Assembly (NCBI RefSeq): GCF_001667265.1
Contig: NZ_LZHW01000014.1
Coordinates: 1-64,000, forward strand
Source of the DNA: Mycobacterium sp. ACS4331
GTDB taxonomy: Bacteria; Actinomycetota; Actinomycetes; Mycobacteriales; Mycobacteriaceae
Length of the DNA: 64,000 nucleotides
Direction of reading: 5' to 3'
Shown: piece by piece, positions 36,103-45,028 of the stretch
Layout of the letters: each line of letters begins with the position of its first letter
Position numbering within the stretch: position 1 is the first letter of the stretch
Made by a program: the position numbers and the translations under genes
Notes under the pieces: generated by a model
What the model saw: only the letters and a program-made list of their open reading frames with translations
Databases searched by the model: none
What the model was told of the DNA's origin: nothing

Positions 36103-37791
36103 TCAGCCGAGCACTGTCAGCGCCGCGGCGCGGGCCTGCGCGGCACTCGACGTCGCGAGCACGGCCTCGGCCGCCCGCTGACACTGCTCGAGCGTGACCG
36201 TGGCCAGCTTCGCCCCAACAGCCGAAACCGCGGCCGACGCCGCGGACAGCGAGGTGATGCCCAGGCCGGTCAGCACGCAGGCCAGCAGCGGGTCCGCCGC
36301 GGCTTCCCCGCACACGCCGACGGGCTTGTTCACCGCGGCCCCGGCCTTGGCGGTCATGGCGACCAGCAGAAGGACCCCGGGCTGCCACGGATCGGTCAGG
36401 GTCGCGAGGTCAGCCGACATCCGGTCGGCGGCCATGGTGTACTGCGCCAGGTCATTGGTGCCGATCGACAGGAAGTCGACGTGCTCGAGGATGCGGTCGG
36501 CCAGCAGAGCCGCGGCCGGCACCTCGATCATCACCCCCGGCACGAGTCCATGCGCGCGCACCTTCGCCGCGAAGTCCTTGGCCTCGTCGGGGGTCGCGAT
36601 CATGGGTGCCATGACCCACGGCGCGTTGCCGGTGCGCTCGGCGGCAGCGGCGATACCCGCCAACTGGTTGTCGAGGAGCGCGGGATTGTTGAAGGACACC
36701 CGGATGCCGCGCACGCCGAGTGCGGGGTTGGCCTCATCGGGGTGACCGGCGAATTTCAGGGGTTTGTCGGACCCGGCATCCAGCGTTCGGATGACCACCT
36801 TGTGCCCCGAGAACGCCTCGAGCACCTCACCGTAGATGCGGGCCTGCTCATCGACAGACGGTTCGGACTCGGCGTTGAGGAAGCACAGTTCGGTGCGGAA
36901 CAGGCCCACCCCTTCGGCCGGGGTGTCACGCGCGGCACGGGCCGCGGCGCCGTCCTGCACGTTGGCCAGCACCCCGACGGGATGACCATCGGCGGTGGCG
37001 CCCGGCCCATGCCAACTCGCCGCCGCCTCGGCGGCATCCCGCGCGGCCGCGACCGCGGCTTCGGCGGTCTTGGAATCCGGGTCGACAGCGACGGTCCCGC
37101 GCGTTCCGTCGAGCAGCACGCGGGCTCCCGCGGGCACGTCGTCGAGTCCGGTGATCGCGACGACGCAGGGAATCGCCAACTGGCGCGCGATGATCGCGGT
37201 GTGACTGGTGGGCCCGCCAAGGGTCGTCGCGAGACCGACGATCAGGGCGGGGTCCAGGCCCGCAGTGTCGGCTGGGGCGAGATCCTGCGCCACCAGCACC
37301 GACGGCACGTCCGGCAGAGGCACCCCCGGTTCGGGCAGGCCGCTCAACTCGGCGATCACGCGGTCGCGGATGTCGCGCAGATCGGTCACCCGCTCGGCCA
37401 TCAGGCCGCCCATCTTGGTGAACATCTCGACGAACTGCTGCACGGCCTCCGCGGTGGCCTTCACCGGCGGAACGCCCTGCCGTATCCGCTTCTCCGCCGC
37501 GCCGAGCCAGGCCCGGTCGGTGGCCAGCTGGGCCGTGGCGCCCAGCACCTCCGACGCCGCGCCGGTGGCGTGCGCGGCGCGCTCACGCAGGCGTTCCGCG
37601 ACGGCCCCCACGGCCGCGAGGAACCGTGCCGCCTCCTCGTCTCGAGCGGATTCGGCGACTTCATCCGCCGTGACCAGCTGCTCGACGTCAGGCAGCCTTC
37701 CCGGCCGGATGACCGGCGCATAGGCGACACCGGGAACCACGGGAACGCCGGTCAACACTGAGAGTGAGGTGGCTCGCTCAGTCGAGGTCAT
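36103..37791 (-). CDS. ptsI: PTS enzyme I (phosphoenolpyruvate-protein phosphotransferase)
   Basis: General PTS component that takes phosphate from phosphoenolpyruvate and passes it to HPr. 562 residues, normal length. The phosphorylated His is in GGPTSHTAIIARQLAIPCVV, and the PEP-binding barrel has GVGLFRTELCFL, MIEVPAAALLADRILEHVDF and the C-terminal active Cys region VGVCGEAAADPLLACVL. Start ATG 37791 appears leaderless. It is divergent from fruR-fruK-fruA-ptsH with 117 bases between, and the whole makes a self-contained fructose PTS. Confidence 0.95.
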   Translation of the reverse strand: MTSTERATSLSVLTGVPVVPGVAYAPVIRPGRLPDVEQLVTADEVAESARDEEAARFLAAVGAVAERLRERAAHATGAASEVLGATAQLATDRAWLGAAEKRIRQGVPPVKATAEAVQQFVEMFTKMGGLMAERVTDLRDIRDRVIAELSGLPEPGVPLPDVPSVLVAQDLAPADTAGLDPALIVGLATTLGGPTSHTAIIARQLAIPCVVAITGLDDVPAGARVLLDGTRGTVAVDPDSKTAEAAVAAARDAAEAAASWHGPGATADGHPVGVLANVQDGAAARAARDTPAEGVGLFRTELCFLNAESEPSVDEQARIYGEVLEAFSGHKVVIRTLDAGSDKPLKFAGHPDEANPALGVRGIRVSFNNPALLDNQLAGIAAAAERTGNAPWVMAPMIATPDEAKDFAAKVRAHGLVPGVMIEVPAAALLADRILEHVDFLSIGTNDLAQYTMAADRMSADLATLTDPWQPGVLLLVAMTAKAGAAVNKPVGVCGEAAADPLLACVLTGLGITSLSAASAAVSAVGAKLATVTLEQCQRAAEAVLATSSAAQARAAALTVLG

Positions 37792-37798
37792 GTGAACT

Positions 37799-37826
37799 AG
37801 ATTACAGCGAATCATTGACAAGTCAA
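37799..37826 (-). promoter_or_regulatory. ptsI leaderless promoter with overlapping inverted repeat
   Basis: On the minus strand, -35 TTGACT (37821-37826), 16-base spacer, -10 TAATCT (37799-37804), seven bases, then ATG 37791. The -35 lies inside the inverted repeat TTGAC-AA-GTCAA (37815-37826 on the plus strand), which also offers a TTGACA for the divergent fruR promoter. Repeats of TCAACA at 37823 and 37853 may be extra DeoR-type sites. Confidence 0.6.
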
Positions 37827-37908
37827 CACAATCAAGCGTAAAACAACACATATCAACAGATCGAACGGCACATCACCGGCGAATAACCACACAAACGGAG
37901 TCGCGACG

Positions 37909-38676
37909 TTGTATCCCGAAGAACGCCAACAGGCCATCGCGTCGCTCGTGCTGGCGCAGGGGCGCGCCTCGGTGGCCGAGCTCGCGGAGACCTACGCCGT
38001 GACCACCGAGACCGTGCGCCGCGACCTGGCGGTTCTCGACCGGGCCGGCCTGGTGCGCCGTGTCCACGGTGGAGCGGTTCCCGCTCGGGCGCTGCACGTC
38101 GTCGAACCGGGAGTGTCCGAACGCGAGGGCACGCGCGCGACCTTCAAGGATGCGATCGCTGCCGCGGCGGTCGACTTCCTGCCGTCGTCGGGGGCCAGCA
38201 TCCTGTTCGACGCGGGCACCACCACTGCTCGGATCGCAGCACTGCTCCCCCCGGATCGCGACCTGGTGGTCGTCACCAACTCGGTGCCCATCGCCGCACG
38301 GTTGGCCGTGATGCCGTCGGTGACCCTGCACCTCCTGGGCGGCCGCGTCCGAGGCCTCACCCAGGCCACCGTCGGTGAACCTGTGCTGCGCGGCCTGGAC
38401 ACGCTGCGCGTGGACGTCGCCTTCATCGGCGCCAACGGCATCAGCGTCGGACACGGCCCCTCCACCCCCGACAGCGACGAGGCCGCCGTGAAGCGGGCCA
38501 TGGTCAAGTGCGCGAATTACGTCGTCGTCGCGGCGGACTCCTCGAAGATCGGGCACGAGGAGTTCATCAGCTTCGCCGCGATCGAGCGCGTGGACACCGT
38601 GATCACCGACTCCCAGATCAGTGACTCCGACCGGAAAGCACTCACCGACAACGGAATAGAGGTGGTCGTGGCATGA
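37909..38676 (+). CDS. fruR: DeoR-family regulator of the fructose PTS
   Basis: A 255-residue DeoR repressor. The N-terminal helix-turn-helix (VAELAETYAVTTETVRRDL) is followed by the signature VRRVHGGAV, and the C-terminal sugar-phosphate sensor domain has FDAGTTTARIAALLP and ADSSKIG. TTG start at 37909 with GGAG eight bases upstream. It overlaps fruK by four bases (ATGA). By analogy with other Actinobacteria it probably senses fructose 1-phosphate or a related sugar phosphate and represses both divergent promoters. Confidence 0.9.
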   Translation: MYPEERQQAIASLVLAQGRASVAELAETYAVTTETVRRDLAVLDRAGLVRRVHGGAVPARALHVVEPGVSEREGTRATFKDAIAAAAVDFLPSSGASILFDAGTTTARIAALLPPDRDLVVVTNSVPIAARLAVMPSVTLHLLGGRVRGLTQATVGEPVLRGLDTLRVDVAFIGANGISVGHGPSTPDSDEAAVKRAMVKCANYVVVAADSSKIGHEEFISFAAIERVDTVITDSQISDSDRKALTDNGIEVVVA

Positions 38677-39665
38677 GCAGTTCATCCGAGGCGACGGTGG
38701 TCACGGTGACGCCCAATCCCAGTGTCGACCGCACCGTGACCCTGCCGACCGCGCTGACACGGGGCGCGGTGCTGCGTGTCACGTCGGTGTCCAACGAGGC
38801 CGGCGGCAAAGGCGTCAACGTCGCCCGCGCCCTGACCCTTGCCGGCGTCGACGCACTTGCGGTGCTGCCCGCCGCGGATGACGATCCGTTCCTGTCCGCA
38901 CTGCGGTCCACCGGCGTCCGGTACACCGCGGTCCCGGTCGAAGGCTCCGTCCGAACCAACCTCACGATCACCGAGAATGATGGGACCACAACCAAACTCA
39001 ACGAACCCGGGGCGGCCCTGAACGCCGCCGCGCTGACGGCGCTGACCGACGCCGTCGTCGCGAGCGCCGAACGCGCCGCATGGGTCGTGATGTCGGGGTC
39101 ACTGCCCCCGGGTATGCCCGACACGTGGTACGCCGACGTCGTGGCGCGCCTGGCAGGGCTGGGGTGCCGGGTTGCGGTGGACACCTCGGAGGGACCACTG
39201 GACGCGCTGGCCGCAGGTTTCGACCGAGCCGCACCCGACCTGATCAAACCCAACTCCGAGGAACTCGCCGGACTGGCGGGCGCCAGCGCCGAGATGCTCG
39301 AAGATGCTGTCCGCCACGGTGATCCGACACCTGTGGTCAACGCGGCGACCGACCTGGTGAACCGCGGGGTGGGAACCGTGCTGGCGACGCTCGGCGCCGC
39401 CGGCGCAGTGCTCGTGGACCGCACCGGAGCGTGGTTGGCCACGCCCCCGCCGATCACACCGAAGAGCACGGTCGGGGCGGGGGATTCGTCGTTGGCGGGC
39501 TATGTCCGCGCGGACATCGCCGGCTCCGAGGCCCCCAGGCGGCTGCAGATGGCCGTGGCCTACGGCAGCGCCGCCGCGGCACTCCCGGGGTCCGCGCTGC
39601 CTGCGCCGGCACAGATCGACCTCGACGCCGTGCGCGTGGTGTCCATCGCGCCGAATCTGCTGTAG
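38673..39665 (+). CDS. fruK: 1-Phosphofructokinase
   Basis: A 330-residue PfkB-family kinase that converts fructose 1-phosphate, the product of FruA, to fructose 1,6-bisphosphate. The N-terminal VTVTPNPSVDRTV and NEAGGKGVNVARAL are PfkB signature 1. The C-terminal GAGDSSLAGYVRADI contains the catalytic Asp of signature 2 (usual form DTxGAGD; here TVGAGDSS). Overlaps fruR and is followed by fruA after 41 bases, so the operon order matches function. Confidence 0.94.
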   Translation: MSSSSEATVVTVTPNPSVDRTVTLPTALTRGAVLRVTSVSNEAGGKGVNVARALTLAGVDALAVLPAADDDPFLSALRSTGVRYTAVPVEGSVRTNLTITENDGTTTKLNEPGAALNAAALTALTDAVVASAERAAWVVMSGSLPPGMPDTWYADVVARLAGLGCRVAVDTSEGPLDALAAGFDRAAPDLIKPNSEELAGLAGASAEMLEDAVRHGDPTPVVNAATDLVNRGVGTVLATLGAAGAVLVDRTGAWLATPPPITPKSTVGAGDSSLAGYVRADIAGSEAPRRLQMAVAYGSAAAALPGSALPAPAQIDLDAVRVVSIAPNLL

Positions 39666-39706
39666 CACCACACCCACCGATCCACCGACCAGACCGAGGT
39701 GCACCC

Positions 39707-41827
39707 ATGACCACTTCCAGCCAGCCGATCACGACGACCGATCTGGTGCTGCTCGATGTCGACGCAGGCCCGGACAAGGAGGCCGTGATCGGCCGTCTGA
39801 CCGGTCTTCTCGCCGCCGCCGGACGCACCCAGGACCCGACCGGCCTGCGGGACGCCGCCATGGCGCGGGAGGCCAAGTCGGCCACGGGCCTGCCGGGCGG
39901 CATCGCCATTCCGCACTGTCGCTCCCCCTACGTCGACACTCCGACCATCGCGTTCGCCCGGCTCTCGCCGGCGGTCGACTTCGGCGCGCCGGATGGTCCC
40001 GCTGACCTGGTCTTCCTGATCGCCGCCCCCGAATCCGGTGGGGCCGAGCACATGAAGCTGCTCTCCAGCCTGGCGCGTGCGCTGGTGCGACCCGAGTTCG
40101 TCGCGTCACTGCGCGAAGCCGGTTCGGCCGATGACGTGGTGGACCTGGTCGACGGTGTGATCAACCCGGCCCCCGCCGCACCGGTGACCGCCCCAGAGCC
40201 CACGGCGAAGCCGGCCGAGCAGACCACGCCGGCGACGCCGGACGAGAGGACCACGCCGGCGAAGCCGGACGAGAGGACCACGCCGGCGAAGCTGGCCAAA
40301 AGGACCATCGTCGCCATCACCGCCTGCCCGACCGGCATCGCCCACACCTACATGGCCGCCGACGCGCTGAAACTCGCCGCAGAACGGGCCGACGTCGACC
40401 TCGTGGTCGAGACGCAGGGTTCGTCGGGCAGCACACCGCTGCCCGCCGCAACCATCGCCGGCGCGGACGCCGTCATCTTCGCCACCGACGTCGGGGTCAA
40501 GGACCGGGGACGGTTCGCGGGCAAGCCCGTCGTCGCGTCCGGTGTCAAACGCGCGATCAACGAACCGGATGCGATGATCGCCGAAGCCGTTGCGGCCGCA
40601 GGCAACCCGAACGCCGCGCGGGTCGAGGGCACGGGCGTGGGGGCCGCCGCCACCGAGGGCTCATCCGACGTCGGTTGGGGCACCCGCACGCGGCAGATCC
40701 TGCTCACCGGCGTCAGCTACATGATTCCGTTCGTCGCCGCAGGCGGCCTGCTGATCGCGTTGGGTTTCCTGTTGGCCGGCTACGAGGTGGCCAACACGCC
40801 CGACGGCGGGAGCACGTCATTCGGAAACCTGATCGCCACCACCAACTCACTGACCAACCTTCCGGATCCGTTGCGTGAACTGCCCTCCTGGCTTGACCCG
40901 CTGAACCCGCTCATGACGTATCTGGGCGCGGTGCTGTACAGCCTGGGCGGCCTGGCCTTCGGGTTCCTGGTGCCCGCGCTCGCGGGCTACATCGCGTTCG
41001 CAATCGCCGACCGCCCTGGCCTGGCGCCCGGTTTCACCGCGGGCGCGGTGGCGGGATTCGTGGGCGGCGGCTTCATCGGCGGCATCGTGGGCGGTGTGAT
41101 CGCGGGCTTCGCGGCGCTGTGGATCAGCCGGTTCAGTGTGCCGCAGTGGTTCCGCGGCCTGATGCCCGTGGTGATCATCCCGCTGTTCGCCTCGCTGATC
41201 GTCGGTCTGGCGATGTTCCTGCTGCTGGGCCGTCCGCTGGCCTGGGTCAACACCAGCCTGACCAACTGGCTCAACGGCCTGACGGGCACGTCGGCGGTGC
41301 TGCTCGGTGTCATCCTGGGCCTGATGATGTGCTTCGACCTCGGCGGTCCGGTCAACAAGGCGGCCTACGCATTCGCCACCGCCGGCCTGGCGGCCGCGAC
41401 CACGGGGTCATATCAGGTGATGGCGGCCGTGATGGCCGCCGGCATGGTGCCGCCGCTGGCAATGGCCCTGGCATCCACTCTGCGGCCGGCGCTTTTCACC
41501 GAACCCGAACGCGAGAACGGCCGGGCCGCTTGGCTTCTCGGCGCGTCCTTCATCTCCGAAGGGGCGATTCCGTTCGCCGCGGCCGATCCACTGCGGGTGA
41601 TCCCGTCGATGATGGCCGGTGGCGCGGTGACCGGGGCGCTGATCATGGCCTTCGGTGTCACGCTGCGGGCCCCACATGGCGGAATCTTCGTGTTCTTCGC
41701 GATCGGACACCTACTGTGGTTCCTGCTGGCCCTTGCCGCGGGCACGGTGGTCGCCGCAGTCGCCGTCATCGCGGCAAAACAGTTCACCGCAACCAGGTCC
41801 GACTCGGCCGCCGTGGCCACCGTCTGA
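39707..41827 (+). CDS. fruA: PTS fructose transporter subunit IIABC
   Basis: A 706-residue fused sugar transporter. Domain EIIA covers about residues 8-150, with the phosphorylated His70 in GGIAIPHCRS. A Thr/Pro-rich linker with tandem repeats follows (about 165-200). EIIB comes next, with Cys207 in TACPTGIAHTYMAADAL. EIIC follows from about residue 325 to 695 with roughly ten helices. Start ATG 39707 has GAGGTG six bases upstream. It takes up fructose as fructose 1-phosphate. Longer frames upstream overlap fruK and are not used. Confidence 0.95.
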   Translation: MTTSSQPITTTDLVLLDVDAGPDKEAVIGRLTGLLAAAGRTQDPTGLRDAAMAREAKSATGLPGGIAIPHCRSPYVDTPTIAFARLSPAVDFGAPDGPADLVFLIAAPESGGAEHMKLLSSLARALVRPEFVASLREAGSADDVVDLVDGVINPAPAAPVTAPEPTAKPAEQTTPATPDERTTPAKPDERTTPAKLAKRTIVAITACPTGIAHTYMAADALKLAAERADVDLVVETQGSSGSTPLPAATIAGADAVIFATDVGVKDRGRFAGKPVVASGVKRAINEPDAMIAEAVAAAGNPNAARVEGTGVGAAATEGSSDVGWGTRTRQILLTGVSYMIPFVAAGGLLIALGFLLAGYEVANTPDGGSTSFGNLIATTNSLTNLPDPLRELPSWLDPLNPLMTYLGAVLYSLGGLAFGFLVPALAGYIAFAIADRPGLAPGFTAGAVAGFVGGGFIGGIVGGVIAGFAALWISRFSVPQWFRGLMPVVIIPLFASLIVGLAMFLLLGRPLAWVNTSLTNWLNGLTGTSAVLLGVILGLMMCFDLGGPVNKAAYAFATAGLAAATTGSYQVMAAVMAAGMVPPLAMALASTLRPALFTEPERENGRAAWLLGASFISEGAIPFAAADPLRVIPSMMAGGAVTGALIMAFGVTLRAPHGGIFVFFAIGHLLWFLLALAAGTVVAAVAVIAAKQFTATRSDSAAVATV
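40223..40303 (+). repeat. 27-base tandem repeat in the FruA linker
   Basis: Three copies of a 27-base unit (40223-40249, 40250-40276, 40277-40303), the first two nearly identical and the third decayed. Each encodes about nine residues of the form RTTPAKPDE. The unit keeps the frame, so copy-number change would only lengthen or shorten the EIIA-EIIB linker. Confidence 0.85.
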
Positions 41828-41855
41828 CGTTCACCCAGCACAGGAGGAGCTACTG

Positions 41856-42116
41856 ATGCCCAGCAAGACCGTCACCGTCGGATCCGCCGTCGGCCTGCAC
41901 GCCCGCCCCGCCGCGATCATCGCCGAAGCCGTCGTCAACGCCGGTGTGCCCGTGACGCTCGCGTCCGACGGCGGCGAACCGGTGGACGCCGGTTCGGCCC
42001 TGATGATCATGACGCTGGGCGCGGCCAAGGGCGCCCAGGTCACGGTCGAGTCGGAGGACGCCGCGGCGGTCGACGCCATCGCGGCTCTGGTCGAGAAGGA
42101 CCTCGACGCCGAGTAG
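41856..42116 (+). CDS. ptsH: Phosphocarrier protein HPr
   Basis: An 86-residue HPr that carries phosphate from enzyme I to FruA. The active His15 is in VGLHARPAA. The regulatory Ser46 region (GSALMIMTLGAAKG) is present, though mycobacteria do not rely on the Firmicute HPr kinase. Start ATG 41856 has a strong AGGAGGAG seven bases upstream, in keeping with the high level HPr needs. It is the last gene of the fru operon and abuts the stop of the convergent nitroreductase-like gene with no gap. Confidence 0.95.
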   Translation: MPSKTVTVGSAVGLHARPAAIIAEAVVNAGVPVTLASDGGEPVDAGSALMIMTLGAAKGAQVTVESEDAAAVDAIAALVEKDLDAE

Positions 42117-42560
42117 TCAGCGCGACCGTTCGAGGATCAGCAGCGGGATCTCGCGTTCGGTGTTGCGCTGGTAGGCCTCGTAGCCCTTATAGGTCTTGAC
42201 CACCTGCGGCCAGATCTCGGCGCGTTCCTGCGGGGTCGCCGCTCGGGCGTGCATGGCCTCGTCGGCGCCGTTGACCGTGACGCGGACGTCCGGATGGGCC
42301 AGCGCGTTCTTGTACCAGTCCGGATGGTCGCTGTGCCCGCCCTTCGACGCCACCACCACGATGCGGTCGGCATCGTGGATCGGGCTGGTCAGAAGGTTCG
42401 CGTAGGGCTTTCCCGACTTCCGGCCCACGGTGTGAAGTTCGAGGGTGAGCATCCCCATGACAGTCCGGGGGAACCTGCCCCCGGTGAGTTTGAGCAGCAG
42501 ACGGTGGCCATGCTCCAGCACCCAGGCGCCGGTCTCGGCGACGCGATCAGAATTCGGCAT
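42117..42560 (-). CDS. Deazaflavin (F420)-dependent nitroreductase-family protein
   Basis: A 147-residue split-beta-barrel protein of the Ddn family, which in mycobacteria uses F420H2 to reduce quinones or nitroimidazoles. Conserved parts: LTLELHTVGRKSGKPYANLL, VVVASKGGHSDHPDWYKNA and HARAATPQERAEIW. The start is ATG 42560; an adjacent GTG at 42563 is possible. The gene is single and faces ptsH. The natural substrate is unknown. Confidence 0.9.
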   Translation of the reverse strand: MPNSDRVAETGAWVLEHGHRLLLKLTGGRFPRTVMGMLTLELHTVGRKSGKPYANLLTSPIHDADRIVVVASKGGHSDHPDWYKNALAHPDVRVTVNGADEAMHARAATPQERAEIWPQVVKTYKGYEAYQRNTEREIPLLILERSR

Positions 42561-42594
42561 CACACGACGCTAGCGCGCTTGCGAGAATGCGTAA

Positions 42595-43497
42595 ATGAGG
42601 CTGCGCAGGGTTCGCACCACCACTGGTCTGGAGCTCCAGTACGAGGACGCGGGCACCTGGCGCGCCCTGGCCGGACCCTCACCCCTTGGCCCCTCACCGT
42701 TCAGTGCCGAGTGGGAGATGGCCACCGCTGACCGGCACCTGCTCGACACCGACGCAGTGTTGCCGTTCTCCCCACTGTCCTTCCGCGACTTCCTGCTCTC
42801 CGAACGTCACAACATCGACGCCGCGCGCGGCATGGTCAACCGGTTCTACCCCGGAACCGCCCGAATCACCAACACCTACGAAAAGATCACCAGGGCAACA
42901 TTTCCCGCGTTCCGGCCACGCCGGCTGTTCTACCGCCAGCCGATCTACTACATGTCGAATGCCATGACGATCGTGCCGACCGGCACCCCGGTGACCATCC
43001 CGAGCTACACCCGGGGGCTGGATTTCGAGCTTGAGGTCGGCTTCGTGCTCAAGGCGCCGCTGTACAACGCCACCCCTGCCGATGCGGTCTCGGCGATCGG
43101 GGCCTTCGTGCTGGTCAATGATTTCAGTGCGCGTGACGTGCAGCGCGCCGAGATGGACAGCGGAATGGGTCCGCAGAAGTCCAAGCACTTCCTGTCGTCG
43201 ATGTCGCAGACCGCGGTGACGGCGCAGGACGTGCTGCCCCGCCTGACCGAGCTCACCGGCTCGGTGCACATCAACGGCGCCCCGGTGAGCACCGTCAGCA
43301 GCGCAGGACTGCAGTGGAGCGTCGGGGATGTGCTCGCGCATGCCAGCCGCGACGAACAGCTTCTGCCCGGCGAACTGTTCGCACTGGGCACGCTGCCGGG
43401 CGGATCCGGCATGGAGACCGGTCACTGGGTCAAACCCGGCGACGAGCTCCATCTGGTGCTCGACGGCATCGGTGACGTCCGGCACGTGATTCGCTGA
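42595..43497 (+). CDS. Fumarylacetoacetate hydrolase family protein
   Basis: A 300-residue FAH-fold hydrolase/isomerase that acts on a 2-oxo acid or acylpyruvate in aromatic degradation. The metal-binding acidic residues are in RGLDFELEVGFVLK, followed by AFVLVNDFSARDVQ and the C-terminal GTLPGGSGMETGHWVKPGDEL. The N-terminal 90 residues are like full FAH rather than the short COG0179 type. No aromatic pathway genes adjoin, so the substrate is open. Divergent from the Ddn-like gene with 34 bases between, probably leaderless. Confidence 0.88.
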   Translation: MRLRRVRTTTGLELQYEDAGTWRALAGPSPLGPSPFSAEWEMATADRHLLDTDAVLPFSPLSFRDFLLSERHNIDAARGMVNRFYPGTARITNTYEKITRATFPAFRPRRLFYRQPIYYMSNAMTIVPTGTPVTIPSYTRGLDFELEVGFVLKAPLYNATPADAVSAIGAFVLVNDFSARDVQRAEMDSGMGPQKSKHFLSSMSQTAVTAQDVLPRLTELTGSVHINGAPVSTVSSAGLQWSVGDVLAHASRDEQLLPGELFALGTLPGGSGMETGHWVKPGDELHLVLDGIGDVRHVIR

Positions 43498-43525
43498 CGG
43501 CCTGCACGCAGTAACATTCCGCACC

Positions 43526-44932
43526 ATGCCCAAAGCCGAGTTCGGCGCCTTCGTCCGCAACTCGGGGCCCCTGCGCAAGTGGCTGATCCTCGGGGTCATC
43601 ATCGGTGTGATCGCGGGACTCGGCGCGGTGGTGTTCTACCTCGCGCTGAAGTACACGACCGACCTTCTGCTCGGCGGGCTCGCCGACTATGACCCGCCCA
43701 CCGCCCTCGGCGACGGCGGCAGCGCCGGGTCGGGAGGGTTCACCCGACCGTGGGCGATTCCGCTGGTGACGACGCTCGGCGCGGTGGCCTCGGCCTCGAT
43801 CGTCGCGCGTTTCGCCCCCGAGGCCCAGGGCCACGGCACCGATGACGCGATCGAGGCCGTGCACACCGATCCGCGGGCGATCCGCGGCCGGGTCGTCCTG
43901 GTGAAGATGGTGGCCAGCGCGTTGACCATCGGTTCGGGCGGTTCCGGCGGCCGCGAGGGGCCGACGGCCCACATCTCCGCGGGGTTCGGGTCGCTGCTGA
44001 CCCGTTGGTTGAACCTGAGCGACGAGGACGGCCGTGTCGCGGTGTCGCTGGGCATCGGGGCCGGTATCGGCGCCATCTTCGGCGCCCCGCTGGGCGGCGC
44101 CGTGCTGGCCGCCTCGATCATCTACCGGCGCGACTTCGACTACCGCGCGCTGGTACCCGGTTTCATCGCCTCCGGCGTGGCCTACGCGGTCAGCGGGGCG
44201 ATCCTGGGCTTCGATCCCCTGTTCGGCAGCCTGGTCGACGACCACGTCTTCGATCCCGCGCAGATCCCGTGGTTCCTGTTGATCGGAATCGCCTCCGCCG
44301 CAATCGGGTACCTGTATGCGCGGGTCTTCTACGGCACGGCGGCGCTCTCGTCGCGCTTCCGGTTCCGCGGCGCAGCGGTGCTGCGTCCGGCGATCGGCGG
44401 GCTGCTGGTCGGCCTCCTGGCGCTGGCCATCCCGCAGATTCTGTCGAGCGGGTACGGCTGGGTGCAGATGGCCGCCGCCGAGGACACCCTGCGGTCCATT
44501 CCGCTGTGGATCGTGCTCGTGCTGCCCGTCGCGAAGATCGTGGCCACCTCGCTGTCGATCGGCACCGGCGGTTCCGGCGGCATCTTCGGCCCCGGCATCG
44601 TCATCGGATGCTTTGTCGGGGCGGCGATCTGGCGAGTGGCCGATCTGGCGGGCGCTCCCGCCCTGCCGGCCGGGCCCGCGGTGTTCATCGTGGTGGCGAT
44701 GATGGCGTGCTTCGGCAGCGTGGCGCACGCCCCACTGGCGGTGATGATCATGGTCGCCGAGATGACAGCCTCGTTCTCAGTGCTGCCGGGCGCGATGATC
44801 GCGGTGGGGGTCGCCTATCTGCTGATCTCCCGGACCGACGTGTCGATCTATCGGGCGCAGCGCGCCGATCGCGAGGCCGCCGCGGCCGAACGCGCCGGCC
44901 TGCGTCCGGTTCCGTCCGACTCCACCGGCTGA
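43526..44932 (+). CDS. CLC-family chloride channel/transporter (Rv0143c-like)
   Basis: A 468-residue CLC protein with about eleven helices. Selectivity-filter motifs are variant but clear: GSGGSGGREGPTAHISAG (GSGIP/GREGP regions) and GTGGSGGIFGPGIVIGCF (GxFxP). The usual proton-glutamate in GREGP is present, hinting at a chloride/proton exchanger rather than a channel. There are no CBS domains. A -10 (TAACAT, 43512-43517) lies eight bases before the ATG, so the mRNA is almost leaderless. Corresponds to Rv0143c by neighbourhood. Confidence 0.93.
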   Translation: MPKAEFGAFVRNSGPLRKWLILGVIIGVIAGLGAVVFYLALKYTTDLLLGGLADYDPPTALGDGGSAGSGGFTRPWAIPLVTTLGAVASASIVARFAPEAQGHGTDDAIEAVHTDPRAIRGRVVLVKMVASALTIGSGGSGGREGPTAHISAGFGSLLTRWLNLSDEDGRVAVSLGIGAGIGAIFGAPLGGAVLAASIIYRRDFDYRALVPGFIASGVAYAVSGAILGFDPLFGSLVDDHVFDPAQIPWFLLIGIASAAIGYLYARVFYGTAALSSRFRFRGAAVLRPAIGGLLVGLLALAIPQILSSGYGWVQMAAAEDTLRSIPLWIVLVLPVAKIVATSLSIGTGGSGGIFGPGIVIGCFVGAAIWRVADLAGAPALPAGPAVFIVVAMMACFGSVAHAPLAVMIMVAEMTASFSVLPGAMIAVGVAYLLISRTDVSIYRAQRADREAAAAERAGLRPVPSDSTG

Positions 44933-44979
44933 GCGTCCCGATCCGGACACGAACCAACGATGACGGGTTCGGGGCCCGG

Positions 44980-45005
44980 GGTTTACCACCGTGGGCATGA
45001 GGGCA
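44980..45005 (+). promoter_or_regulatory. SigF-like promoter before aquaporin gene
   Basis: GGTTT (44980-44984), 16 bases, GGGCA (45001-45005), one mismatch from the mycobacterial SigF pattern GGTTT-N15-17-GGGTA. It would give a leader of about 20 bases including AAAGGAG. Confidence 0.45.
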
Positions 45006-45028
45006 CCTCCGAAAACAAAGGAGCTTTC

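Noticed and set aside
40223..40303. Repeats considered as a CRISPR array
   Set aside because: Units are directly adjacent without spacers and are in frame in FruA.
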